Assembly (NCBI GenBank): GCA_039545355.1
Contig: BCJJ01000013.1
Span: 1,393,439 to 1,457,438, forward strand
Length of the DNA: 64,000 nucleotides
Source: Trichosporon coremiiforme
Lineage: Eukaryota > Basidiomycota > Tremellomycetes > Trichosporonales > Trichosporonaceae
Direction of reading: 5' to 3'
Within the stretch, counting starts at the first letter, position 1, and the number at the start of each line of letters is the position of its first letter. A program made the translations under genes and the position numbers. The notes under the pieces were generated by a model that made no database searches, had not been told where the DNA came from, and worked only from the letters and a program-made list of their open reading frames with translations. Positions 10,901 through 20,926 of this stretch are shown in pieces.

Positions 10901-13892
10901 CCACCGAGAGCCGCGATCACATCAACTCTGTACGCTGCGAATGTCAGCTGTTGCTCAGAAACAATTCCCACAGTTCAAGTTCCAAAGCTTTCCATCGTGA
11001 CGGTTGTTCGTCCAGCTGAAGGGGTTTGCACGTAGACGATGGTACTGTTGGAACGCGGTGCGGACACGCCATCCCTTGTCGTAGGCGAGAGTGTGGCGGT
11101 CCTTCTGGAACAGCGTGTTAATACGCGGTATACCACGGTCCCACGAGTCCTCCAGATCCTCAAGCGTGAGACGACGGTTAGCAGCAGCGGCCTCGGCACG
11201 CTTCTGAGCATAGTCCGTCCAGACACGGGCCGAGTCGTGGAACTCGGACTCCCAAGGCTGGATGTAGCGGTACAAGTTCGGAATTAGCTGGTCGGTCTCG
11301 TGCGTCATACCGGAACGGAAGTGCGAGATACCACCGCCGTCAGTCTGCTTGGACCAGCGCAGGTCAGAGGTAGGGATGAGGACGAAGCCCATCGAGAGCA
11401 TTCCGAGACCACCGAGCTCCTTGGGCGAGTAGAAGACGGCGGGCGGGAAACGCGACGGCATCTTCGAGTTGAGACCGACCTTAACACGGGTCTGGACCTT
11501 GTTCTCGGCCTTGACGAGGGCGTCAAGCAGCTCAGGCGTCGTGACGACCGCCTCACGGTAGTAGGTCATGAGACCGATCAGGGCCGTGTTCCACTTGTTG
11601 ATAATCTTGGAGAACGTCGCGGATCCAGACGACATGAGGATCTGGCGGATACGGTTGTTGAACTCTTGGATACCCTGGTCCGACACGCGCAGGAATGCCT
11701 GCGCGGTACGCTCCTTCGTGCTCTCCTGCACGAGGTTCCAGCAGCCATCAGCGAGCGAGTACTGCTCGCCGTTCTCGGTGCGGCAGCGGGGCAGGATGCG
11801 CACCTCAAAGCCACACATAGAGAAGAGCAGCTGTGGGTTGTCCTTGGAGTAGACCGAGCACATGGTGTCCTCCCACTCGATCGTCGTAAGCGAGCGCGGC
11901 AGCGAGTTCTTGACGTTCCAGAACACGGCGCGACCGAGGTTGACGTCGTGCTTGTTGAGACGCATGCGGCAGTCACGCGGCCAGCAGCGAACAGTGTTGT
12001 AGCCGACGACGTTCTGGTTGTTCGGGTCGGGGTTCGCGGACAGGAAGCGCTGGATGAGATCGCGCGACTCCTCGGCCGTGAAGCGGAACAGGATGTGGAT
12101 GCGGTCGATGTAACGCGAGTAGAAGCGGATCGGGTGGCGAGTCTCGGTCGCGCGGTCGCGGTACTGCAGGAAGCCGTTGGGAGCCTGGGGCGGGCCGGCC
12201 ATCTCGGAAGCGCGCTGAAGACCGAGGATCAGCAGGTCGAGGACGAGACCGTAGTACTGGACAACGAAACTCGAGAACTGGAGACCACGGATCAGACCGT
12301 ACGCGTTGATATGCGTCATGTCCTTAAAAGTCAGGGTCATGTTATTCTTCGCGGTGATGTAGTCGGCCAAGTTGTGGTCGAGAATGAGACGGAGGAGACG
12401 GTTGAGAAGCGTCAGGTCGACCTTCTCGTACATCCTCGAGAGGACCGTCTGCATCATGACGACGCACTCGCCCTCGCTCGTGTCCCAGACGTCGGTCAGG
12501 TTGTTGATACCCTGGCACCACTTGTAAACAAGCAGGGGAGGAGGCTCAGAGTCGGCGGGCTTGATCCATGCCGGGAAGAGGTGGCGCTTGTCGGCCTCGT
12601 ACCACAGGAACTGGTCGAGGTAGGCGTCGGTGATCTTCTCGACGGGCTCAATGTCGTAGCAGGGGATGAGCTTCTCGTACGTATCGAAGAACTCGATGCC
12701 CGCCTCCTTGAACGCACGCTGCGTCAGCAGGAGACGCTTGATACGCGAGAGACACTCGTGCGGGTTGTCGTAGGCCTGCTCAACAAGCGCGAGCTCTTCA
12801 CGTTGCGACTGGTTCAGACGACCATGTACACTGTACGCCTCCTTCAGCTTCTCGAGCGCAAGCACGAGCAGCTTGGTGTCGTGCTTGTACGAGAGGGGCG
12901 GGAAGGGGATGGGCGCAAACTTGCGGCTCTCCAGCCAGTGGACGGTCGAGGTGTAGATCGCCACGGCCTCCTCCGACGAAATGTAGGGTCCGTCCTTGAG
13001 GTACGCGTTCTGACGCTCCTGCTCGGCCTTGAGGTAGAGACGCGTGAGACGGCCGAGGTTCTTGCGCACAACGGCCTTGTCGACAGTAGCGCCGCGGCGG
13101 ATACGCTCGCGGTTGTAGTGCGCCACCGAAGTCCACCAGTCGGCCTTGCTCTTGACGTAACGGAGGATGATGTTCTCGATCGCGGCAGGCATTCCAGGCA
13201 CACGCCACGGGATGTTCGCCTTCCAACTGTAACGTCAGTAACTCGTCAGACAGCCATTAACTCACCAGCGCCAGGCCTCCGAAAGATGCTGCAGAATGGT
13301 CTTGGCCTTGTTCTGCTTGATGCCCTCGGGCATCATGTCGAGAATGTCGTGCATGACGGCGGCACGAAGCTCGAGGTCGAAGTGGGACTCGACACGCTGC
13401 TTGGTCACGGTCGAGGCCGGTCCCTTGGAGTTTCGGCCCTCGAATTGACGCGCGAGCAGGTTTCCGAGCCAGCGCTCCAGGAGCGGGATGATACCGCGCA
13501 TGAAGAAGAGCCAGACACGCCATCCGGGCTGCCAGAAACCAACGCCAGGACCCTTTCCGACCGGGCCGGTGTTGAAGCGGTAGTAGATGAGGTGCTTCAA
13601 ATCCTTCGTCATACGAATCTGGCGCATGAGCTTGTACTTGTATCGGTACATGCCGGTCAGCTGACCGACGTGCGCGAACATATACTGCAGACCGTCGGCG
13701 AGCTGGAACGCGTCAACGTTGCCGAGACGGAACTGGACGTGGGCGTCGACGATGAGCTTCGTGAGACGGAGGATTTCACGGATCAGGTGGAACGCGTTTC
13801 CGAATCGCGACTTCTTGCGCTCCTTCGTCGTCAGAGTCTTGATCGGCTTCAGGTTCATGTTGTAGTCGAGGTGAAGGTAGTTGAGGTTCTTG

Positions 13893-13927
<35 letters not shown>

Positions 13928-15640
13928 CCTGCACACCTGGAGACCAGCCTCCACCCAGTCCAACGTCGTCGACTGGAAAAACTTGGTGTTCTTCAGCGAG
14001 CGGAACAGGTTGCGCTTCAGACCCGACTTCGGTCCCTTCTTGTGCAGCTCGTTCAGGACGTAGACCTTGAGGAGCTTCTGGTAGGAGACACGAACCTTGA
14101 CCGGCTGGTCAGGCGGGCAGTGCTCCAGGTAGAAGTTCTTCAGCATCGCGACGTCCTGGGCACGGCGCATGCGTCCACTGCGCTGGTTGTACGGGTACGG
14201 GGCCCAGTACAGCGCAATGGAGTCGGCCGTGTACTCGTTCTCGAGCTCCTTCTCCGCCAGGAACGGCTCCAGCTCGTCCGGGAGCTCAAACTCGTCATCG
14301 TCCTCGTCGTTGCCGTAGCCGAACACGCGATCCTCGTGGGAAACAAGCTCCTTGTGAGCCTCGGTCACGACACGCTGCGAGATCGGGTTGATCATCGGGT
14401 CAAAGTAGAACGCAGGGAGATCGGGGTCGTCCGTCTTGATGTACACATTCTTCGGCTCGTGGTAGAGGTCGATGTGGACAGATCGCGGGAGCGAGTTGTA
14501 CAGATGCGGGTACGCGACCTTGTACTCGGAACGGATGAGACCACGGATGATGACCTTGTTGATGTCATTGAACTCGTTCCAATCCTCGTCGTACGGGTCA
14601 GTGTCGCGGTACAGCGGCTCAAACTTCGGTCCTCCCGGGAGGGCGATGTTGAGCGCCTTGGCCGTGAAGAACGCCTTCTTGTCGAAGAGGTAGAACGCGT
14701 TCCTGTCCGAGTAATCGCTCGTGAGCTGACGTCCGATACGGTACAGATTCGCCATCTGCGGGAGGGTGACCTGGTAGAACCGGTAGCTCGGTCCGTTCAC
14801 CTGCGGGGTGTCGACGAGCGGTCTCGGGTCGTAGAACCAGTCGATAATCTCCTTATCGTCGTCCTCGTCCAGCTCGAGCTGGATTGCCTCGAGCGGCTCG
14901 ACGTCCAGTACGTTGTCGCCATAGTCCATGGGCTGCTCCTCGTCATCGAATGGGGGGAATCGCATACGCTTGAAATGCCTACGATCACGCTTCTCGCGAC
15001 GCATCGCCAGCCACATCGACGACCACTGCGCATGATAGACCGGCTCAATCACACGCGGGATCTCGTTTACGAACGTGATCGCACCAGAAACATGGTACAG
15101 GACCTTGACCTCGCGAACCTGCTCCCAAGGGTTGGGGATGTTCTCGAGCAGCTTCATGACGGCGTGCGGCACGTACTTGAGCGCTCCGAGGTGTGCGCGC
15201 TTGTCGTTGCGGAACTTGCGGTTCGACATGTCTCCGTGGTCTTTCATGATCTTGCGGATATGCTCGGGGGGCAGGTCCTGCAAAGAAATATTGCGTCAGC
15301 ACGCGCGCACACATCAAAACACTCGTCCCTCGGGTAAACATCCTCACGCGCTCGGCGCTGCTTCACAACATCACGTCACCGCGATGCAGCTCGTATGCAG
15401 CTCCGGAACGCTGCAGACGCCTCCCGGGACCAGCCCACTCACAGCCTTGCCCATGTCGATGCCCGCGCCGCCTCCCCTCCTGCGCTTCTCGTTGAATCTC
15501 CGCTTCTGGGACTGCCTCCACTTCTTGGCCTTCTTCTCGATCTCTTCAGGCGAAAGCGTTCCGAAGAAATTGCCCTCCATCCTGGACTCGCCATTGGGCT
15601 GGAAGCCCGGGGGCGCGCCGAATCCTGGAGGCGCAGACAT
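7966..15640 (-). CDS. PRP8: Pre-mRNA-splicing factor PRP8
   Basis: Prp8 is the largest and most conserved U5 snRNP protein; it forms the scaffold around the spliceosome active site in the nucleus. Eight predicted exons (15640-15443, 15277-13266, 13226-10972, 10934-10772, 10733-10691, 10644-10627, 10383-10303, 10266-7966) join in frame to 2,356 residues, the usual family length. Identity to animal Prp8 as I remember it is high throughout: [20 protein letters not shown] near the N terminus, WWSPTIN and [10 protein letters not shown] in the region of closely spaced introns, [20 protein letters not shown] in the RNase H-like domain, and a C-terminal JAB1/MPN-like domain. The first exon encodes the variable Gly/Pro-rich N terminus. 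Exon 6 is only 18 nt (six codons, WSPTIN). No intein is inserted. It shares a promoter region of about 500 bp with the divergent SurE-family gene. Confidence 0.97.
10384..10626 (-). other. PRP8 intron 6, long and C-rich on the transcript strand
   Basis: This intron of about 243 nt follows the 18-nt exon. On the plus strand it carries many GGTGG/GGAGG runs (about 10460-10515), so its RNA is C- and CCACC-rich. Other PRP8 introns here are 36-60 nt, apart from the 165-nt first intron. Confidence 0.75.
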
Positions 15641-16136
15641 GCTGGGTCGCTTGTCGATGCCGGTCGGGGAGTCGGAGATGGATGGAGCTATCAGCTTTTG
15701 GGATCGGATTCGAGATGTTCAGGTGGCGAGTGGTGACCAAGCCTGCAGCGAGCAAGACGCGTGAGGCTCACCTGGAGTGATAAGGCCGAGCATGTGGCAC
15801 AGACTCCATTCTTGATATTTTCATGAATTCCAGGTCGGGAAGTTGAAATATTGAAATGGCGTGAAATAGCCACAATTAGGCCCTGGTTGGTCCTGCCATT
15901 AGCGCAGTTTCTAATCCAGCCTAATGTGAGACCTTGCCTCAGGCATTCTGGACCCTGGCGGCGCTCTGCGCCCTGGCGCCTCTGCGCCACGTGGGGCTCG
16001 GGATTCAACCGGCGTCTGTGTCCGGCAGAAGACGAGCCGATTCCAGGCTCGATGGTGTCACTGCTCGCTCGACATTACATCTGTCACCTCATCCGCGCTC
16101 CCACCTTTTCCACCTCTCTCCGTTCCCCACCCCACC
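15641..16136. promoter_or_regulatory. Shared promoter region of PRP8 and the SurE-family gene
   Basis: The 496 bp between two divergently oriented start codons must hold both promoters. It contains one CACGTG palindrome at 15988-15993. No clear TATA box was identified. Confidence 0.5.
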
Positions 16137-17367
16137 ATGCCCCCTCTTCCTACCTACGGCAAGCGTCCGGTAGTCCTACTGACGGTAAGCTGTGTTTACT
16201 CCTTTGTCCGTAGCTGACAGGCAGAATGACGACGGACCGCCCGCTGACCACTCGCCGAACATCTACGCCTTCAGCAAGCTGCTCCGGGAGAAGCTCGGTT
16301 GGGACGTGCGCGTGGTCGTGCCGGACGGACAGAACAGCTGGTGAGCTAACTTTCCGTGCACAAAGCTGACAGACAGGGTCGGCAAGGCATACGCGATCCA
16401 CCGCATCATCGACGCCCAGTTCTTCTACCCGCAAGGTGAGCTAGGGAGAACGCAGCGCCAAGCTAATGGCAGAACCGGACGGACTCACAGGCGAGATTAC
16501 GACGAAGCGGCGGCCGCTGAAGGAGGGCGAGACGTCGGAATGGGTGCTCCTTGGCGGTGTGAGTTCGACGATTTGGGATCTGAACTGACCACCAGACTCC
16601 CGCAACCTGCACCAACATCGCGCTGCACAACCTGTACCCTGGGGAGATTGACATGGTGATCTCTGGACCGAACCGTGAGTGTTGAATTTCTATGGGATGC
16701 TGACGTGTGCGCAGATGGACGAAACTCGTCTGCGGCCTTTGCCATGTCGTCTGGCACGATTGGCGCTGCGCTCGCCGGAGCGCTCAGCGTGCCGATCGAG
16801 GGACCGCCGTCCAACGCCTCGGGGCACGTACACAACATGCCAAGCATTGCCGTGTCGTACGGCGTCGTGACGCGCCCAGTGCCGGAGGGCTGTATGGAGA
16901 TGGCGGCCGACATTGCGGTCGAGGTCTGCCGGCGGCTCTTCGAAGACTGGGGCTGGGAGGACGCCGAGCACAAGCGGCCCGTGCAGCTTTACAGCGTCAA
17001 CATTCCGCTCGTTCCCGAGCACCTGGCGCCGGAGAATCGGCGCGTGTGCTTCACCACGCTGTACCGCAACACATACGGCAAACTGTTCGAGGAGACGGAC
17101 AAGCTCACGAACGTTATGTACAACCCCACCCAGCACCGCGGACCCCAGCCCGAGCGGCACGACGGCCAGCTTCGCTTCGAGTTCAAGCCCAGCTTCCAGA
17201 AGATCCTGAATCCGGACCCGAAAGACGTCCCCGAGGGCACCGACGCGTGGGCGTTCCAGAACGGATACACCAGCGTGACCCCCTTGCGCGCGGCTTATGG
17301 CGAGGTTGGCGCGGAGGGATCAGGCTTCGGAGACAAAAAGGACATCGGCCTCTTCTGGGACCTGTGA
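16137..17367 (+). CDS. SurE-family phosphatase / 5'(3')-nucleotidase
   Basis: Six predicted exons (16137-16184, 16225-16340, 16377-16435, 16473-16558, 16596-16674, 16715-17367) give 346 residues. SurE proteins are metal-dependent phosphatases acting on nucleoside monophosphates and other small phosphates. The metal-binding signature LLTNDDGPPA lies at residues 14-23, and the second signature SGPNHGRNSS follows in the middle of the protein; both are complete, so an active enzyme is likely. Budding-yeast Pby1 combines a SurE domain with a tubulin-tyrosine-ligase-like domain; here only the SurE part is present. No targeting signal is evident. The five introns are all 36-41 nt and several interrupt conserved blocks, which makes the splice assignments secure. 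Confidence 0.9.
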
Positions 17368-17531
17368 GTGGCCCAGAGCTGGGAGCAGGGAGTTGATCGG
17401 CAGCAGCTCGAGGAGATCGCAGCTCTAGTCTGAGCTGTGGCGTGCAAACGCAACCACCGTTTCACCAGTCATTTTTTATTCTAGCAGTTCTAAGATGCAT
17501 CACCGACAAGGCACAATTGAATTCTAACGCT

Positions 17532-18419
17532 CTAGTTGGTGGGGTAGAGGACGTAACGCTGGAAGATGAAGATGAGGTCGAACCCGAGCGTGAGCAGGGA
17601 CAAGCCGAGCTTCGCGGGGTTGGCCCAGATACCCGCCGGCTGGCCGTCGATGCAGACGGCCTGAATGACGAGCTGGAAGAGGGAGAACATGCCGCCGGTG
17701 AAGTCGCAGAAGATGGCGCCAATGCTGAATCCGCGCGTGCTCTTGATGAAAAAGTGCAGCGCCATCTGGGGCAGGTACTTGAGCACGGTGATGACGAGCT
17801 TGATGCTGGAGATGTAGTACAGGAAGTCGAGAAGCTGGATGCGGCCGAGGTTGAGCGCCGCCAGCTCCCAGAGCGCACTGACCGCAATGAGCGCGAGGCA
17901 AATACGGCCCGCCAGGCTCATCGTCGTCGGGGCGCGGAGCACGCCGTCGTCGGCGTCCTCGGCGGTGAGCAGTGGCGTCTCCTCCTCCGGTCCCGTCCAG
18001 CGCACTTCGCCACCGCCCGGGCCGGCCTTCAGCTTCTGCGTCGAGCGGTGGTAGTACCACACCTGGAGGAGCGTGACCGTGCTGAGAAGCAGGGCATGGG
18101 CGCTGAACACAAGGTCCGAAATCGAGATCTGCGGGTAGTGTCCCTCGTGACGCTCGGCGTACTCCCGCCTCGCTGTTGGGGAGAAGAACGCTCCCCAGTT
18201 CCAGATCGTCAGGCAGAGGAAACCTATCGGGTTCACGACGACGAAGTCTGGCGACAGACCCAGCGTGCTGCTACGTTAGCAAAGGATGCAGTGCGTAATA
18301 GCTCACTTTTTCCGTTTGTAGTTCTTGATCAGCTGGGGGTAGAAGGACGCGCTCCACGCCGTGAAGTAGATGACGCCGCAGGCGGCGCTGGCGACGTGCC
18401 AGAAGTCCCAGGTCCCCAT
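17532..18419 (-). CDS. Cystinosin-like lysosomal/vacuolar cystine transporter (PQ-loop)
   Basis: Two exons (18419-18307, 18270-17532) give 283 residues with seven likely membrane segments. The first PQ-loop is visible as SFYPQLIKNYKRKN followed by TLGLSPDF; the second is YLPQMALHF with SIGAIFCDFTGG downstream. This arrangement is typical of cystinosin, the H+/cystine symporter that exports cystine from lysosomes or vacuoles (Ers1 in yeast). The segment between the PQ-loops carries a hydrophilic insert with acidic and Gly-rich stretches. The intron acceptor is a tandem TAGCAG, so one Ser/Asn-region residue may be optional (282 or 283 residues). The gene is tail to tail with the SurE-family gene; their stop codons are 164 bp apart. 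Confidence 0.9.
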
Positions 18420-18938
18420 TCCGCAGACAGTCGTGTGCTGAACTCGGAGTCAAGTTCAGAGCGAGTGTTGTGAAGGAAAGTGTAGAGTGGTAGTGGGCAG
18501 ATAGGTCGTTATCGAGCGTCGGATTGGCCACCCAGAAGGACCAAACGAGGGGCTGATAAAAACAAGCCAATCGATGGCGCAATGGAGCTATTTGGAGCTA
18601 TGGGGGCGGACTTGAGCGATGGCTCAGTCACACCATCTGCCTCCGCGATGAGTCCGGGGCCGGCCTGTGCGCCGTACAATTGCGCTTATCAAATACCCGA
18701 TATCTATCGGTGACTCTGAATGTCACTCCTTCGTTGGTGAAACTGATCTCCACGAGCTGCTGACTGAAGTGCTCCTTAAAAACCAAAGGTCTAGAACACA
18801 TGAAAGCTTGCTACGGGCGCCGAAACAGGCAAGCAGAGCAGCGCGGCTAGCACACATGCAGCGATTACACAGTCTTCTGATACATCTCCACCTTTTTCTT
18901 CGGGCGCCGACATCCCTGTGAGAACCACGGCTAAACCA
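18420..18938. promoter_or_regulatory. Intergenic region with the cystinosin promoter
   Basis: 519 bp between the cystinosin start and the stop of the GST-like gene, both on the minus strand. It should hold the cystinosin promoter and the 3' end of the GST-like transcript. No coding frame is seen. Confidence 0.45.
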
Positions 18939-20196
18939 CTATTTGAGACCGACCGTGTTGAAAGAAGGCCGCTGCCTCCACTGGTCCCAGTATTCGCCGA
19001 CTGAGGCGGGGATCTCACGTCCGTCGGCCTTCTGCGAGATCAGGCGCAGGATGTCCTTGCCAGGTGCGCCAGGGGACGCGCCGGCGTTGGACGCGATGCG
19101 CGCAAGCCACGTGACGAAGTGGAAGTCGGCGTCGTTGGGCTGATCGTCGCCGCCGAGGAACTTGCCCTGTCCCGCCTTCTTGATCAGGTGGTGCGCCTGG
19201 CCCCGGAGCAGCTCGGCGGCGGAGAGCCACTCCTCTTTCGCCTTCTGGTAGATTTGGGTCTGGGCGTCCTGCGACGGGGAGCCCGTGATGAATTCCAGGA
19301 GCTGCTTGTTTCCCTTCTGCTTCTGCTGCAGGAACTCCTTGAACTCATCGGGCGCGGAAGGTGCGTACCTGGTGATCAGCTAACGAAGCTCCAAAAACTA
19401 GCTAAGAGAAATGAGATACACAACAGGACTCACTTGTCAAGAGCTTCCTGACGGCCCCTCAGGAAACCAGCGACAATGCCCTCAGCCTTGGTCTTGCGGT
19501 CTTCCTCGCTAGTAGGAAGGATGAAGAGGTCGTTAGGGTCGTGGCTCTCGAGGTGGACATCCTCGATGAACTTCTTGAGCTCGTGGTGCTCGCTCGACGC
19601 AGTCTTGGGCGGCTTGGGCGCATCCTTCGAGATCTGGTGCGTCGCATTCGTGCTGTCAAGGTACCTGCTGTTAGCTGTAAATCTTACAAGATGAAAGCTG
19701 CAGGCAAGTTCGTGTGAGGAAGGCGGGTTTGGCTGAAGAGCCCTGAGGGGACTCACTTGTGCGGGCTGTGGCCGGTCTCGTCGACCAGGGCGGGAACCGT
19801 GCCGCGCGGGTTGATCTTGAGGTAGTCCGGGTTGAAGTTTGCGCCCTCGGCGAGGTTGACGTCCTTGATCTCGATGGCGTCGTCGGCGTAGCCGCCCTCG
19901 ACGATGGCGAGGCGGGGAACCTGGGCCCAGGCGGAGCCGCCGAAGGAGTAGAGGACTGCCGTTAGCTGACACGATCTGGTGGTCGCAGCTGTTGGGATCG
20001 ACAATGCCCCAGCCTCTATTCTATGAGGGACAGAATGCCAGGGAAGACCTAGGAATGGGAGGAGGGAAGGCATCCGTCGCCTTTGCCCGAGCTCGCGACA
20101 ACCCTCGCCAGGGTTGTAGGATTGCGAGTAGTGATGCTGAGCTAGAGCAAAGGCCTGCTGCTCGCCGTTGACTGACTCACCAGGCTTCTTGGACAT
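18939..20196 (-). CDS. Glutathione S-transferase-like protein
   Basis: Four exons (20196-20181, 19955-19757, 19664-19434, 19368-18939) give 291 residues. The N-terminal part is a thioredoxin-like GST domain: VLYSFGGSAWAQVPRLAI, then NPRGTVPALVDE with the cis-proline typical of the glutathione site, then YLDSTNA, where GSTs usually have a (D/E)S motif. The C-terminal part is helical, as in GSTs. A conserved-looking stretch, LGGDDQPNDADFHFVTWLAR, resembles the GST C-terminal motif that contains an Asp. The first exon codes for only five residues plus one base (MSKKP). The substrate is unknown; a cytosolic detoxification or redox role is the family expectation. Intron 1 is about 225 nt. Confidence 0.82.
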
Positions 20197-20926
20197 GGTT
20201 TGCTGTTGTTGTCAAGTGTGGGAAGACGAGTTGTTTGGAGGAAGGCCGCTTTTATTATCAGTGCGGATCGGCATGACACGCCTTCGATGCTCATGAGAAA
20301 CATCCGTTGACGTCACATGGTCGCTCATCGCTCATCGCTCCGAGTTATGGCATTTTCGACGGCCATCCTTGCCCTATGCACACATCATCGTGTGTAAGCA
20401 GACCGCAGAACGCTAAGGGTCGCAGGAACACGTAGGGTATAAGGTACGCTGTATGCTTACATTCGATTCCCTCGTACCCCAGCGAGCACTCAGCCGCACA
20501 GAATGGAAGACTCCTTTCGGCCCGATAGTCGCGTGAGAACGCCTCATACATCACTCAGTTCCAGACTCGCCGCCACCACCGGACCTGTCTGTCCGATCGG
20601 ATCGCTTTCTTCAGTAAGCCGTCCCAGGCAGCCGGCAGCCACCAAATCTGGTCGACCATTCACCATGCTGACCATCGACCATGCTGACCAAGAAGCGGTG
20701 CAAGATACCAGAGCTGCCAGGGGCGAGCGTTAACCACGATGCATCCATGCTATGATTTGACAGAATCGGAGACCACTACGTCTGATTTGATACAAGGCGG
20801 GAAATGAACGAGAACAGATGAGTAAGCTTGATCGTTGAGGGCAGTTGATGCGGATGGGATGAGTGTGGTGTGTGGGGGTGGGGCATGAAGGAGAAATGTA
20901 ATGGCTGGTTGAGAGAGTTCGTGTAT
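20197..20926. promoter_or_regulatory. Intergenic region with the GST-like promoter
   Basis: 730 bp upstream of the GST-like gene and downstream of the channel gene stop. Short direct repeats occur (GCTCATC near 20325-20340, a repeated CCATGCTGACC near 20660-20692). No coding frame is seen. Confidence 0.45.

Noticed and set aside
11300..15337. A 1,345-codon open frame antisense to PRP8, and a similar 832-codon frame at 7909-10407
   Set aside because: Both lie opposite highly conserved PRP8 exons and have Val/Leu/Arg/Glu-rich, featureless translations. Long antisense frames are expected in GC-rich, C/G-ending codon usage.
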